Source: Orrella marina (GTDB lineage Bacteria; Pseudomonadota; Gammaproteobacteria; Burkholderiales; Burkholderiaceae_B). From it: a stretch of 64,000 nt of DNA. Below the pieces are notes generated by a model. That model was given only the letters and a program-made list of their open reading frames with translations. It was not told the origin of the DNA and did not search any database. Location of the stretch: assembly GCF_003058465.1 (NCBI RefSeq), contig NZ_CP028901.1, positions 3,472,001 to 3,536,000 of the forward strand, written 5' to 3'. The translations under genes were made by a program, and so were the position numbers. Shown one piece after another: positions 1 to 9,916 of this stretch. Position 1 is the first letter of the stretch. Each line of letters starts with the position of its first letter.

Positions 1-2
1 TG

Positions 3-566
3 GCTGTTACCCCTGTAGCCCGCGAGCAGTACCCCCGGGCACGCCTGTATGCAAGTAGTCTGGATGACGTTCAGACCGTGTCTTTCATGCTGCAGCAGCA
101 GGGGATCGAGACCATGTCACGCCTGTCCGAGATCCAGGCTGTGCAAGCCATTGACCGGCTGATGGGCCTGGTGTTCAGCGTCATCGCCTGGCTCGGGGTG
201 ATCGGGTGCCTCGCCTCGCTGATGGGCGCATTCGCGGCCAATATAGACCGAAAGCGCAAGGATCTCGCCTTGTTGCGACTGATGGGGTACGGAAGGGCCA
301 CCCTGCTTGGTTATGTCCTGATGCAAGCCTGTGCTATCGCGCTCACCGGGTTTGTCATTGGGGCCGTGCTGTATCTGGCAGGCTCGCAGACATTCAACGT
401 CTTGCTGGGCCAGACATTGCCTCAGGGTGAGTATATGACACGGCTTGATCCATCACACTGGCTGGCCGGTATCGGCCTGTCCCTGTTGGTGGCGTTGCTG
501 GTGTCAGGCTTCGGTGGATGGCTGGCGATGCGTGTGCAAGCCAGTGAAAGCCTGCGTGACATCTGA
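3..566 (+). CDS. ABC transporter permease, FtsX/MacB type (3' end only)
   Basis: The reading frame is open from the first bases of the window, so this is the C-terminal ~187 residues of a longer gene. It shows three hydrophobic stretches: around the LMGLVFSVIAWLGVIG segment, around YVLMQACAIALTGF, and near the end (IGLSLLVALLVSG). A cytoplasmic charged loop (RKRKDLALLRLMG) lies after the first, and this arrangement is characteristic of the FtsX permease domain. Such permeases work with a LolD/MacB-like ATPase in lipoprotein or peptide traffic or in mechanotransmission rather than import. It ends 40 bases before a run of secreted and lipoprotein genes on the same strand, so it may belong to the same operon. 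The family call is strong; the substrate is unknown because the ATPase lies outside the window. Confidence 0.8.
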   Translation, partial: AVTPVAREQYPRARLYASSLDDVQTVSFMLQQQGIETMSRLSEIQAVQAIDRLMGLVFSVIAWLGVIGCLASLMGAFAANIDRKRKDLALLRLMGYGRATLLGYVLMQACAIALTGFVIGAVLYLAGSQTFNVLLGQTLPQGEYMTRLDPSHWLAGIGLSLLVALLVSGFGGWLAMRVQASESLRDI

Positions 567-606
567 AACAAGGCGGGAAACTGCCAGTCGGGGGGAGTGT
601 GTGTTG

Positions 607-2238
607 ATGTTCTCGAAAAGTCGAATCAGCCGCCCGGTCAGCCTGGGTGTTGCGCATCTGCCTTGTATAGGTGGGGTCTGTCTGATGATGCTCGCCGGTT
701 TGGCGAGCACGGTCGGTCAACCCGCTCATGCGGCCAGCAAAAGCGAGATCAAGTGGGAAGCGGCGTACTTCAATCCCCAGCCCTTGCCTGACGATGTGGT
801 TTTACCCATGCCATGCGGGGGAGCCATGACCTTTAGAAAGGTGCTGATTCCGGTTGAGCATCCCATGGATGACTATCCGGTGACGCTGGGATCGGACGCG
901 GACGAATGGGGATTCCTGGAGAGCACCCGGGACACCCATATTGCGGGCAGCTTTGCTCAGTCCCAGGGTGAGCTTGGGCGGTACTACCTGCTTGGAAAGT
1001 ACGAGGTCTCGGAGTTGCAATATGAGGCTCTGATGACCGGGGCTTGTCCGGCGCCGGCCACACGCTTGCGCCGGCCCCGGACATCGATCAGCTGGTTTGA
1101 TGCTGTGGATTTTGCTGATCGATACAGCCAGTGGTTGCTTGGGCATCATCCGGATGCGCTGCCCAGAGAAGACGGCATGTCGGGATTTCTGCGCCTGCCC
1201 ACCGAAGTGGAGTGGTCATTTGCCGCACGTGGCGGGCTGATGGTCTCGCCAAGTGAGTTTCAGGAGCGAGTGTTCCCCATGGCAGGTCCGATGAGCCAGT
1301 ATGTCTGGTTTGCCGGACCCCAGTCTTCCAATGGTACGTTGCGCCCGGCCGGAGTGCTCGAACCTAACCCGCTGGGTTTGCATGACGTGCTCGGCAACGC
1401 TGACGAGATGATGTTCGAGCCGTTTCAGATGCGAACGCATGGACGGGCCCACGGTCAGTCTGGTGGGTATGTTGTGCGAGGAGCCAGTTACCTGACACCT
1501 CAGGAAGCGGTGCGAAGCGCCTGGCGAGTGGAGCAACCCTACTACCGGGATGGCAAGCGCAATGTGTTGCCGACCACAGGCTTCAGGCTTGCTGTTGTGG
1601 CACCCGCCGTCACGTCTGCGGCGAGAGTGCAGGCGCTTGAGTCACAGTGGGTCGAGCGAGGACGGGACCAGGCGGATACCGGTCAGGCATTAGCTGAAGA
1701 TGGTGCAAGCGAGCGACTGGAGCGTCTTGCTATGCAAGCTGAGAACGAGAAGGTGCGCCAGGAGCTTAATCAACTGCGGGATCAACTTCGGGCTGCCAAT
1801 CAACTCCAGCGTGAGCAGCGCGAGCGTGCAATGCGATCGAGCTTGCAGCTGGGTGGGTTTCTGTGTGCCCAGATTGGTCAGCTCGCAAGAGAGGTTGGTC
1901 GACGTGAGGATTTCATCAGAATGAGCTGTGATCCCGTCCAGCCTCGTAGCAGCCAGCAGACATGCGCCAACATCCAGTCTGTCATCGATCAGACTGAGGT
2001 TTCCTTGAACACGATTGTGGGACTATATTCTGATACGATCGTTGAACTAGGCAGTATTTATCCAGAACAGGAGCTCGCCGAGCAGGCGCGTGTCGCCGGA
2101 CAATCCCTTCGATCGAGAAAAGGGATCAACCTTGAACCATTCGCCGATACTTACCTCGGAGATTTGACGGGTTACATGCGAAATCGGAAAGTTCAGCGCC
2201 AGCAGTGGCTGGAGAGCTGCAGTGCAGTGGCTCAGTAG
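607..2238 (+). CDS. Secreted FGE-sulfatase (SUMF1)-like protein with C-terminal coiled coil
   Basis: Predicted 543-residue exported protein. The start at 607 follows a GGGGGAG ribosome site and gives a signal peptide ending near the AHA-A at residues 40-43. Residues ~70-331 carry the formylglycine-generating-enzyme fold signature: GKYEVSELQYEAL, RLPTEVEWSFAARGG, GLHDVLGNADEM, a VVRGASY strand and a terminal TGFRLAV. True FGE enzymes use two cysteines just after the RGGSW-like strand; here the strand reads RGASYLTPQE with no cysteine, so sulfatase-activating chemistry is unlikely. Residues ~365-420 are a Gln/Glu/Arg-rich coiled coil, followed by a C-terminal domain with four cysteines. It heads a set of envelope genes and probably acts in the periplasm or at the surface as a binding or scaffold protein. 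An alternative GTG start lies at 601. Confidence 0.82.
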   Translation: MFSKSRISRPVSLGVAHLPCIGGVCLMMLAGLASTVGQPAHAASKSEIKWEAAYFNPQPLPDDVVLPMPCGGAMTFRKVLIPVEHPMDDYPVTLGSDADEWGFLESTRDTHIAGSFAQSQGELGRYYLLGKYEVSELQYEALMTGACPAPATRLRRPRTSISWFDAVDFADRYSQWLLGHHPDALPREDGMSGFLRLPTEVEWSFAARGGLMVSPSEFQERVFPMAGPMSQYVWFAGPQSSNGTLRPAGVLEPNPLGLHDVLGNADEMMFEPFQMRTHGRAHGQSGGYVVRGASYLTPQEAVRSAWRVEQPYYRDGKRNVLPTTGFRLAVVAPAVTSAARVQALESQWVERGRDQADTGQALAEDGASERLERLAMQAENEKVRQELNQLRDQLRAANQLQREQRERAMRSSLQLGGFLCAQIGQLAREVGRREDFIRMSCDPVQPRSSQQTCANIQSVIDQTEVSLNTIVGLYSDTIVELGSIYPEQELAEQARVAGQSLRSRKGINLEPFADTYLGDLTGYMRNRKVQRQQWLESCSAVAQ

Positions 2239-2320
2239 TTAACCTGCCAGCTAACAGGCTGGATGACTTACGGTACTCGGCCGACCGGGCTGCGTGTGAA
2301 GAAACAGGGTGGTGTTTCCT

Positions 2321-3067
2321 ATGATGGGAGCAGGTCAAGTCGCAAGATGGCGAACTGTATGGCTGGCTGCGCTGGTGATCTCTCTGGCAGGGTGTCAGTC
2401 CAGCAAGAGCTGGGTAGATTCTTATTACACCGGTGAGTTCGATGCAAGATATTCCGCCGATGCCAGGCTGTCTGGCTCAGACGAACCTGAGTTCTTTAGC
2501 GAATCAGGGGTTCAGGCGTGCCTGGTTGGTGCAAGCCTCGGGGCCCTGGCCTGTCTGTTTGTCTCGGGCGAGGAACGTGCATCGTGTATGGCGGTGGCCG
2601 CAACGGCTGGTTGTGCGGTCGGCTCGACCACCAATTACGTGCTTGACGATCGCCGTGCAAAGTACGCCAACGCCGAGCAGCGCATGCAGATTTATATCCG
2701 CGATGTCGAGGCCGACTCTCGCTTGCTTGAACAACGCATGTCGACCTACGAGGTGGTGCTGAAGGATAACCGGGCCGAGCTCGACCGCATCCGTCGCGAT
2801 ATCCAGCAGAAAAGAGGCAACGAACGCGTTCATCGTCAGCAACTCATGGAAATGCAGGCCAACCGCAAGATCATGACTGACGAGCTTGCCGGGCTGGACA
2901 AAAAGATTGAGCAGTACCGCGTGATTGCCATGGAAGAAAGCCGGCAGGGTGTGCGAAGTGCGGAGTTTCTCTCTGCGTTGCAGTCGCTTGAGAATGAACG
3001 CAACGATCTGCAGCGTCTGATCGAGCAGACATACCAGGATCTGCCAGCGATCGTCGCGTCTTCATGA
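2321..3067 (+). CDS. Putative outer-membrane lipoprotein with coiled coil
   Basis: About 248 residues. The N-terminus is a lipoprotein signal with lipobox LAGC (Cys ~25); the next residue is Gln, so by the +2 rule the outer membrane is the likely site. A Gly/Ala/Cys-rich hydrophobic segment follows (CLVGASLGALACL to AGCAVGSTTNY), reminiscent of glycine-zipper lipoproteins. The rest, from DRRAKYANAEQRM onward, is a long charged coiled coil. I do not recognise a named family. It sits between the FGE-like gene and a second coiled-coil lipoprotein on the same strand, which suggests that the coiled coils of the three products may assemble together. Start: ATG 2321 with AGGGTGG upstream; ATG 2324 and GTG 2309 are also possible. 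Confidence 0.7.
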   Translation: MMGAGQVARWRTVWLAALVISLAGCQSSKSWVDSYYTGEFDARYSADARLSGSDEPEFFSESGVQACLVGASLGALACLFVSGEERASCMAVAATAGCAVGSTTNYVLDDRRAKYANAEQRMQIYIRDVEADSRLLEQRMSTYEVVLKDNRAELDRIRRDIQQKRGNERVHRQQLMEMQANRKIMTDELAGLDKKIEQYRVIAMEESRQGVRSAEFLSALQSLENERNDLQRLIEQTYQDLPAIVASS

Positions 3068-3083
3068 TGGGGGTGAGTTGAAA

Positions 3084-3602
3084 GTGGGTCAGGTCAAAGT
3101 GATGTGTGTCAGCAGGATGGTGCGGATGATGACGGTGGGGTTCGCTTCCTGGCTACTGACGGGATGTGCGGTGGACAAGGTGGGTTGCGACCCGGCGGTG
3201 ACGCGGTCAGCCAGTTTCTTTACCAAGCTATCCTGCGATGTGTCAGGCTCCTATGATGCCCGCTCCCAGGACCAGCAACAGGCACTCGCACTGGCGCAGT
3301 CTCGTAACCATGAGCTGAATGTTGCCTTGTTACAGTTACAGGCTGAACAGCGTGACCTGGAGCAAGGACTGGTCGTCGAACGCGCCCGGCGTGACAGTCT
3401 GGTACGCTCCCTGAACAGTTATATTGCCCAGGTCGATCAGCAGGCAGCCCAGAACGCCTTGCTCCAGAAGCAGGTTCGGCAGGCACGCGCAGAAGTTGAT
3501 CGACTTGGTCGTCTGCCCGCGTCCACCTCGCCGGACACGCAGCAACAAGCGCTCAGTCGTGTACAGAGTGAGATTGAGACGCTCAGAGCCATGTTGCCCT
3601 GA
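3084..3602 (+). CDS. Small putative lipoprotein with coiled coil
   Basis: Roughly 170 residues with a basic, methionine-rich N-terminus and lipobox LLTGC, then AVDKVGC, so a second lipidated protein is predicted with no inner-membrane retention Asp. From about residue 55 to the end the sequence is an almost continuous coiled coil rich in Gln, Leu and Arg. No enzymatic motif is visible. The start is uncertain: GTG 3084 lies about 6 bases after a GGGGGTGAG site, while TTG 3078 is too close to it and ATG 3102 has no obvious site. The gene begins within 20 bases of the previous stop, consistent with one transcript. The function is unknown; a structural role in the envelope together with its neighbours is inference. 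Confidence 0.65.
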   Translation: MGQVKVMCVSRMVRMMTVGFASWLLTGCAVDKVGCDPAVTRSASFFTKLSCDVSGSYDARSQDQQQALALAQSRNHELNVALLQLQAEQRDLEQGLVVERARRDSLVRSLNSYIAQVDQQAAQNALLQKQVRQARAEVDRLGRLPASTSPDTQQQALSRVQSEIETLRAMLP

Positions 3603-3674
3603 GCCAACCGGACTGCTCGGATCCTTGATGCGATCAATCCGCGGTGAAACGCCTACAGGAGCCAGCCCCGTCGC

Positions 3675-5215
<1,541 letters not shown>

Positions 5216-5219
<4 letters not shown>

Positions 5220-5626
5220 GGGCGAGGCCAGTGCCGAGGTTGATTGCGCCAGTTCTTCAGTGGGGTGTGTTCATGCTGTTTCGTAGGTGGTTGTCGTTGC
5301 ACAAATGTGGGTTTTATGTGGCACAGAGTCTACTGCTGATGACTGTGGTGGCCGGGAGTCCGGCCGATGCTGCACCAGCGCCGCAGCCGTTGCCGCGATC
5401 GGGGTCCTGTCCGACGGGCTACCATGCCAGCGGCCAATACTGTGTGCCTGGTCCGTCGGCACGCTATGCGATTGAGCGCAACGGATCCTGCCCCGCAGGC
5501 TATTTTGCGAGCGCCAGGTACTGTGTGGCGTCTTCCGACAAAAGCGCGCTGGCCACTCACCGCTCCGGGCCCTGCCCGGGCGGGTACTTTGCTAGCGGGA
5601 AGTACTGTCTTGAATCCGGCGAGTGA
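5216..5626 (+). CDS. Small secreted protein with three Cys-rich CPxGYxASGxYC repeats
   Basis: 136 residues, start overlapping the VWA stop (ATGA). A hydrophobic segment ending SPADAAPA looks like a signal peptide with an AxA-type cleavage site; a later ATG at 5273 would give a more usual signal length. The mature part (~80 residues) is three copies of a ~29-residue unit with core [30 protein letters not shown] and [15 protein letters not shown]. Each unit has two cysteines ten residues apart, suggesting one disulfide-pinned loop per repeat. I know CPxGY-type motifs as short repeats in uncharacterised secreted proteins and assign no function. Coupling to the VWA gene argues for a shared role. 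Confidence 0.7.
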
Positions 5627-5832
5627 GCAGGGGAGTGAGCTCGGAACACATGAGTAATGTCCCTGATGGGATGTTGCTCAGAACTCACTTAACCTGTCGA
5701 CAGGTGGCAGGTGTCCCGGGTGTAGTTGACCTGTCAGAGGCAATGACGGTGCCCCTTCGTCCGGCAGAGTGCCAGACCCGTGATCAAGCCACGATCAGGC
5801 GAGAACTGACAGATCCAGAACGGAGAATGCTT

Positions 5833-6687
5833 GTGAGCCAGCCAGATTACACAATACGCACCATGACGCGTGCCGAGCTGGACCTGTGTATAGAGTGGGC
5901 TGCCCAGGAGGGCTGGAACCCCGGGCTCAACGATGCCCAGGTCTTCTATCTGGCTGATCCCCAGGGTTTCCTTGTGGGATTGCTTGATGGCGTACCGATC
6001 GCCTCTATCTCTGCGGTCCGTTATGGCCCTGACTTCGGGTTTATCGGTTTTTACCTTGTAACGCCGGAACACCGTGGCAAGGGCTACGGACTGGCAATCT
6101 GGAAGGAGGCAATGGCCCGGCTTCAGGGACGACTGATCGGACTCGATGGTGTGGTTGCGCAGCAAGCAAACTATCAGCGTAGCGGGTTTAAACTTGCTTA
6201 CAACAATGTTCGCTATCAGATGGTGTCGAAGCCTGTCCAGGCGGACGCTGCAGGGGATCTGGCTGATGTGCGCGAGGTTTCGCTCACGGAGCTGTTTGCC
6301 TATGACAGGCGCTGTTTTCCCAGGCAGCGTGAAGCGTTTCTCGAGTACTGGATCCAGCAGCCGGGTAGCCACGCCAAGGCGGTCTTGATCAACGGGGTCT
6401 TGCGAGGGTTTGGTGTGTTGCGCGCGTGCCGGGTCGGCTACAAGATTGGTCCGTTATTTGCAGATGATGAGATGATTGCATTGCAGATTTACGGCGCACT
6501 GACAGAAGAGGTTGAAACCGGCTCGCAAATCCAGTTCGATATCCCTGACCAGAACCAGCAGGCCCTGTCTCTTGTCCGGTATCTGGGCATGGAGCCCGTT
6601 TTCGAGACGGCGCGAATGTACACCGGATGCGCGCCCGCGCTGGATATGCACCGGATGTTTGGTGTGACAACCTTCGAGCTCGGTTAA
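5833..6687 (+). CDS. Two-domain GNAT N-acetyltransferase (YitH-like)
   Basis: About 284 residues. The GNAT domain begins at YTIRTMTRAELDLCIEW and contains the acetyl-CoA-binding strand and loop GFIGFYLVTPEHRGKGYG (the RGKGYG pyrophosphate loop). A C-terminal half of ~130 residues resembles the second domain of YitH-type acetyltransferases. The substrate is unknown. I chose GTG 5833, which lies 7 bases after GGAG and matches the usual family length. The frame is open back to a GTG at 5623 that overlaps the previous stop, but those ~70 residues look non-domain. If 5833 is right, 5627-5832 is a 206-base gap where a separate promoter could lie. It converges with the HPt gene. Confidence 0.8.
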   Translation: MSQPDYTIRTMTRAELDLCIEWAAQEGWNPGLNDAQVFYLADPQGFLVGLLDGVPIASISAVRYGPDFGFIGFYLVTPEHRGKGYGLAIWKEAMARLQGRLIGLDGVVAQQANYQRSGFKLAYNNVRYQMVSKPVQADAAGDLADVREVSLTELFAYDRRCFPRQREAFLEYWIQQPGSHAKAVLINGVLRGFGVLRACRVGYKIGPLFADDEMIALQIYGALTEEVETGSQIQFDIPDQNQQALSLVRYLGMEPVFETARMYTGCAPALDMHRMFGVTTFELG

Positions 6688-6698
6688 CAGGACTGTGG

Positions 6699-7052
6699 TC
6701 AGAGTGTGCCTGCGTCCAGGATGGAGGTGGCATCGTCCATGATTGCCTGAAAATACTCGAACAGATCTTTCAGGCTTCTGGCCTGTTCAACCGCGATGGG
6801 GGCGTAGAGTGACTCCGAGATCCTGTCGATTCGGACAGCGACATGGTGTACGCCGAGAATCTGGAGTGATCCTTTGAGGCGGTGCAGGATGTGGCGTGCA
6901 CCCTGGATATCATCGGCCTGTATGGCCGTAGCGAGTGTTTCAATATCCTGGGCAAATGTTCTGACGAAGATTTCGAGTAGTTCGATGCCTAGTTCATGAT
7001 CTTCGCCAGCGGTGTGCAAAAGAGCTGACCGGTCAATTATTCCTTGCGTCAT
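6699..7052 (-). CDS. HPt (histidine phosphotransfer) domain protein
   Basis: 117 residues, essentially one HPt four-helix domain. The phosphorylatable histidine is H57 in ARHILHRLKGS, matching the HxxKG core of HPt proteins. Such proteins shuttle phosphate between receiver domains. The start ATG at 7052 overlaps the stop of the receiver gene upstream (ATGA), and the whole set reads kinase-receiver-HPt, so it is the last step of a phosphorelay transcribed from around 9.85 kb. An in-frame ATG at 7076 also exists but lacks the coupling arrangement. Confidence 0.85.
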   Translation of the reverse strand: MTQGIIDRSALLHTAGEDHELGIELLEIFVRTFAQDIETLATAIQADDIQGARHILHRLKGSLQILGVHHVAVRIDRISESLYAPIAVEQARSLKDLFEYFQAIMDDATSILDAGTL

Positions 7053-7453
7053 GTTTGATCCTGCCGGGATAGCCATTTGTCTAGCATCTGGCGCAGTGCT
7101 TCAATCTGGACCGGTTTGACCAGGTAGTCATCCATGCCGCAATCCAGGCATCGTTTCAGGTCTGCAGGCATGGCTCCCGCTGTGACTGCGATGACGATTG
7201 CGCGACGATGCTGATCTGAGCCTGACTCGTACTCTCGCAGGGATTGTGTTAGTTCAAACCCGCTCATGGGTCGCATCTGGCAGTCGGTCAGCACCATCGT
7301 GCAGGTGTTCTGCTTGAACCATGCCAGTGCCGCGGCGGCTTCCTCAAAAAACTGCACCTGCTCGAAGCCCAGATGGGCGAGTTGATATCCAAGCAATCTG
7401 GCGTTGATTGCGTTGTCTTCCACTACAACGATCTGGTGCTCCGCGTTGCCCAT
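7049..7453 (-). CDS. Stand-alone response-regulator receiver domain
   Basis: 134 residues, a single CheY-like receiver without an output domain. The acidic pocket is VVEDN near the N-terminus, the phospho-acceptor is D57 in VLTDCQM, the switch Thr is in VTAGA, and the invariant lysine is K113 in YLVKPV. The beta-alpha5 sequence resembles receivers attached to hybrid kinases. Its ATG overlaps the TGA of the histidine kinase (ATGA at 7450-7453), and its stop overlaps the HPt start. It is effectively a split-off hybrid-kinase receiver that would take phosphate from the kinase and hand it to the HPt protein. Confidence 0.87.
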   Translation of the reverse strand: MGNAEHQIVVVEDNAINARLLGYQLAHLGFEQVQFFEEAAAALAWFKQNTCTMVLTDCQMRPMSGFELTQSLREYESGSDQHRRAIVIAVTAGAMPADLKRCLDCGMDDYLVKPVQIEALRQMLDKWLSRQDQT

Positions 7454-9165
7454 CAGTCAACTCCCAGCGATTCAGTTTGGCTTTGCCCGTTGTTGGCGGG
7501 ACCGGACTGCATGCTTGCATCTAGCGGCAGTCTGAGTGTGAAAGTCGAGCCTACCCCTAATCTGGATTCTACGGTGATCTTCCCTTTCAGGAGGTGAGCC
7601 ATCTGTTGCGCAATTGACAGCCCGATGCCGAGACCATCTGCAACAGGTGTGTCGGCCCTGGCTTGAAAGAAGCGATCAAAGACCACTTTCTGATGAGCTT
7701 CTGAAATCCCGCACCCGGTATCAGCCACGATAATCTCGAGAGTGTTGCCGCGTGCCCTGGCATCGACATGAACCGATCCTCTGGATGTGAACTTGACTGC
7801 ATTCTGTATCAGATTATGCAGAATCTGGAGCAGTTTGACGCGATCGCAGAGGATGGTCTGAGGTACCGATATATCAATGAACTGGCTCAGAGCCAATCCT
7901 TTTTCTTTTGCCGAGTGTGCGTGGGCATCAAGCACCTCTTGAATCAGGTCGCGAATGGGCTCCAGGGTCATGCTGGTTTCGATCTGCCCCTTTTCGATGC
8001 GATTCAACGAAAGCAGGGAATTGACTAGCGAGAGCAGGTGTTCACCGCTTTGATGGATGTAGCGGATGAAACTGATTTTTTCTTTATCGGTTTCCTTGAG
8101 CTCAAGCAGCTCGGCGTACCCAAGGATGCCGTTCAGCGGAGACCGTAGCTCGTGTGACACATTGGAGAGAAACTCACTTTTTGCCTGATTGGCGTCGACC
8201 GCTGTACGTCGGCTTTTGTTGAGCTTCTCCACAAATCGTCCAATCGAGTAGGCAAAGCCGTAGATGATGATTGTCAGCAAGGTGGCGAGCAAGTAGACCT
8301 GTGATCGCAGCTCAAGGTAGGGCTTGATCTCCTGATCAATACTGACACCGACCGACACGTAGAGCGGGAGGTTGTCGAGCTGCTGGTAGGCCCACAGGCG
8401 GTGGACATGATCGACCGGACTTGATGAGTCCAAGATCGGCCCCTCACCGGACTTGACCCGCTCGAGAATGTCAGTCTCACTGATATCCACGCTGACGGCC
8501 TGTTGCCCGTCTGTGCGTCTGACCAGAACCAGACCATCTTCCCGGATCAGGCTGATGACACTCTCGTCGCTCAGGCCAAGCGAACCATAGACATCTGTGA
8601 AATAGAACGGATCCATCGAGACGACAACCACGCCAGCAAACCCATCGTCCTCGTCGTTGATTCGCCTCGATATGTTGATAGACACCTTGCCGGTCACGCG
8701 TCCGACCACCGGTTCGCCGATCTCAAGCCGGCCCGTATCAACCGTCGAGTGAGTCTTGAAGTGCGAGCGATCCGCGATGTCGATGCGTACAAATGGCTGG
8801 GTCGACAGGACGATGCTGCCGAATTTGTCAACAACAGAAAAGAGGTTGAAGATGTCCTTTTTCAGGCCGGTTTCCTGAACCAGCGTGGCGAGTTCGAGAT
8901 CGAGCCCCTTGCGCTTGTACTCGTTCAGGATCACCATCACCGCCTGATCTGCGAGCTCGAGTGTCTTGGTCGCGTGTGCATGCAGGGCCCGGGTGACTGA
9001 AAGCAGATTCTTTTCGGTGGACTGCATGTGCATTTCCCGAGCAAGGTTGAGCTGGGAAATAGTGATGAACCAGATGATGCCGGTCAGCAATGTCGCAAAA
9101 AGATAAGCCCATCTTTTCGGGCGACCAAGAAGTGCTTCAGAAAAACGCGATGCAAACTTTCCCAT
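7453..9165 (-). CDS. Membrane sensor histidine kinase with extracellular Cache-like sensor
   Basis: 570 residues. Transmembrane helix 1 is ~20-38, followed by a large periplasmic sensor region (~40-285) resembling double-Cache/PAS-like sensors (SVVDKFGSIVLSTQ, and GVVVVSMDPFYFTDVYG), then helix 2 at ~288-308. The dimerisation/phospho-acceptor motif is SNVSHELRSPLNG with His ~338. The ATPase domain has an N box (HNLIQNAVKFT), G1 (VADTGCGIS), and a DGLGIGLSIAQQM to GVGSTFTLRL stretch. All catalytic boxes are present. Start ATG 9165 sits after AAGG, 23 bases beyond the upstream gene; the longer in-frame version overlaps that gene and is unlikely. Receiver and HPt are separate downstream genes. 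The ligand cannot be told from sequence. Confidence 0.9.
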   Translation of the reverse strand: MGKFASRFSEALLGRPKRWAYLFATLLTGIIWFITISQLNLAREMHMQSTEKNLLSVTRALHAHATKTLELADQAVMVILNEYKRKGLDLELATLVQETGLKKDIFNLFSVVDKFGSIVLSTQPFVRIDIADRSHFKTHSTVDTGRLEIGEPVVGRVTGKVSINISRRINDEDDGFAGVVVVSMDPFYFTDVYGSLGLSDESVISLIREDGLVLVRRTDGQQAVSVDISETDILERVKSGEGPILDSSSPVDHVHRLWAYQQLDNLPLYVSVGVSIDQEIKPYLELRSQVYLLATLLTIIIYGFAYSIGRFVEKLNKSRRTAVDANQAKSEFLSNVSHELRSPLNGILGYAELLELKETDKEKISFIRYIHQSGEHLLSLVNSLLSLNRIEKGQIETSMTLEPIRDLIQEVLDAHAHSAKEKGLALSQFIDISVPQTILCDRVKLLQILHNLIQNAVKFTSRGSVHVDARARGNTLEIIVADTGCGISEAHQKVVFDRFFQARADTPVADGLGIGLSIAQQMAHLLKGKITVESRLGVGSTFTLRLPLDASMQSGPANNGQSQTESLGVD

Positions 9166-9188
9166 TGAAACCTTGAGCCGATGAGCCG

Positions 9189-9818
9189 TCAGGGTGCCTG
9201 GCGTCTTGCGAGTGACGCACAGCAAGCCATCAGGTAACCTCGCAGCTCATCAAAATTGATGGGTTTGGCCATGTAGACGACACCGACCGGTAGCCCGCCC
9301 CGCTCATCGATTTCTTCGCGCGTCATATTGGTCAGGACCGCAATGTGGGCAAGCCCCAGATCGGATCGCTCCGAGATGGTCTTGAGGACCTCGTATCCGT
9401 CAAGGCCAGGCATGCTGAGGTCGAGCAGAAAGACATCTGGCTTCTGAAGTGCGACCTCAATCAACGCCTCGTACCCATTCTTGCAGAACTTGATCTGTGC
9501 AGGCAAATTCCAGCCCGCCATGCGGCGCTGATAAAGCGTGCGCTGCATGGGTTCATCCTCAAGTATGAGGATACGCAACAGTTTGGTCTGGCTCCCGAAG
9601 ACGACATCGGCACTATGGCCGGCCGTGCGATGTTCAAGGTACTGGGAGACAGAGTCATACAGGATCCTGCGATGCCCGCCCGATGTTTTCCAGCCAGAGA
9701 GCGTACCGGCCTCGACCAGTTGTTGAACCGTTGATACAGATACCCCGAGCCGCTTCGCGGCTTGCTGGGTAGTCAGTACATTCGGAGGTAACGCAGAAAA
9801 ATCGGATTTGGGAGCCAT
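9189..9818 (-). CDS. Response regulator with N-terminal excisionase-type (MerR-like) DNA-binding domain
   Basis: 209 residues in an unusual order: DNA-binding first, receiver second. Residues ~13-62 form an excisionase/MerR-like winged helix (LTTQQAAKRLGVSVSTVQQLVEAGTL, then the wing GWKTSGGHRR). Residues ~82-200 form a receiver with acidic residues in ILEDE, phospho-acceptor D133 in LLDLSM and K185 in MAKPI. It is first in the four-gene operon and is the only DNA-binding output among them, so it is probably the terminal acceptor of the relay and may regulate its own operon. Upstream, 9819-9916 is AT-rich and likely holds the promoter. The combination is real in the sequence; the target genes are unknown. 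Confidence 0.88.
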   Translation of the reverse strand: MAPKSDFSALPPNVLTTQQAAKRLGVSVSTVQQLVEAGTLSGWKTSGGHRRILYDSVSQYLEHRTAGHSADVVFGSQTKLLRILILEDEPMQRTLYQRRMAGWNLPAQIKFCKNGYEALIEVALQKPDVFLLDLSMPGLDGYEVLKTISERSDLGLAHIAVLTNMTREEIDERGGLPVGVVYMAKPINFDELRGYLMACCASLARRQAP

Positions 9819-9916
9819 TGTCTCGATCGTCGCATGGATTGCGTGCAGATTGAATTGCAGAATGGCAAATTTAACAAATTTCGCAAATCTGACAAGGCCT
9901 GGGTCGCTGCGCCGCG

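Noticed and set aside
12..60. Start of a new gene at position 78 (ATG within the permease)
   Set aside because: The frame is open to the left edge and the sequence before that ATG continues the permease, so it is an internal Met.
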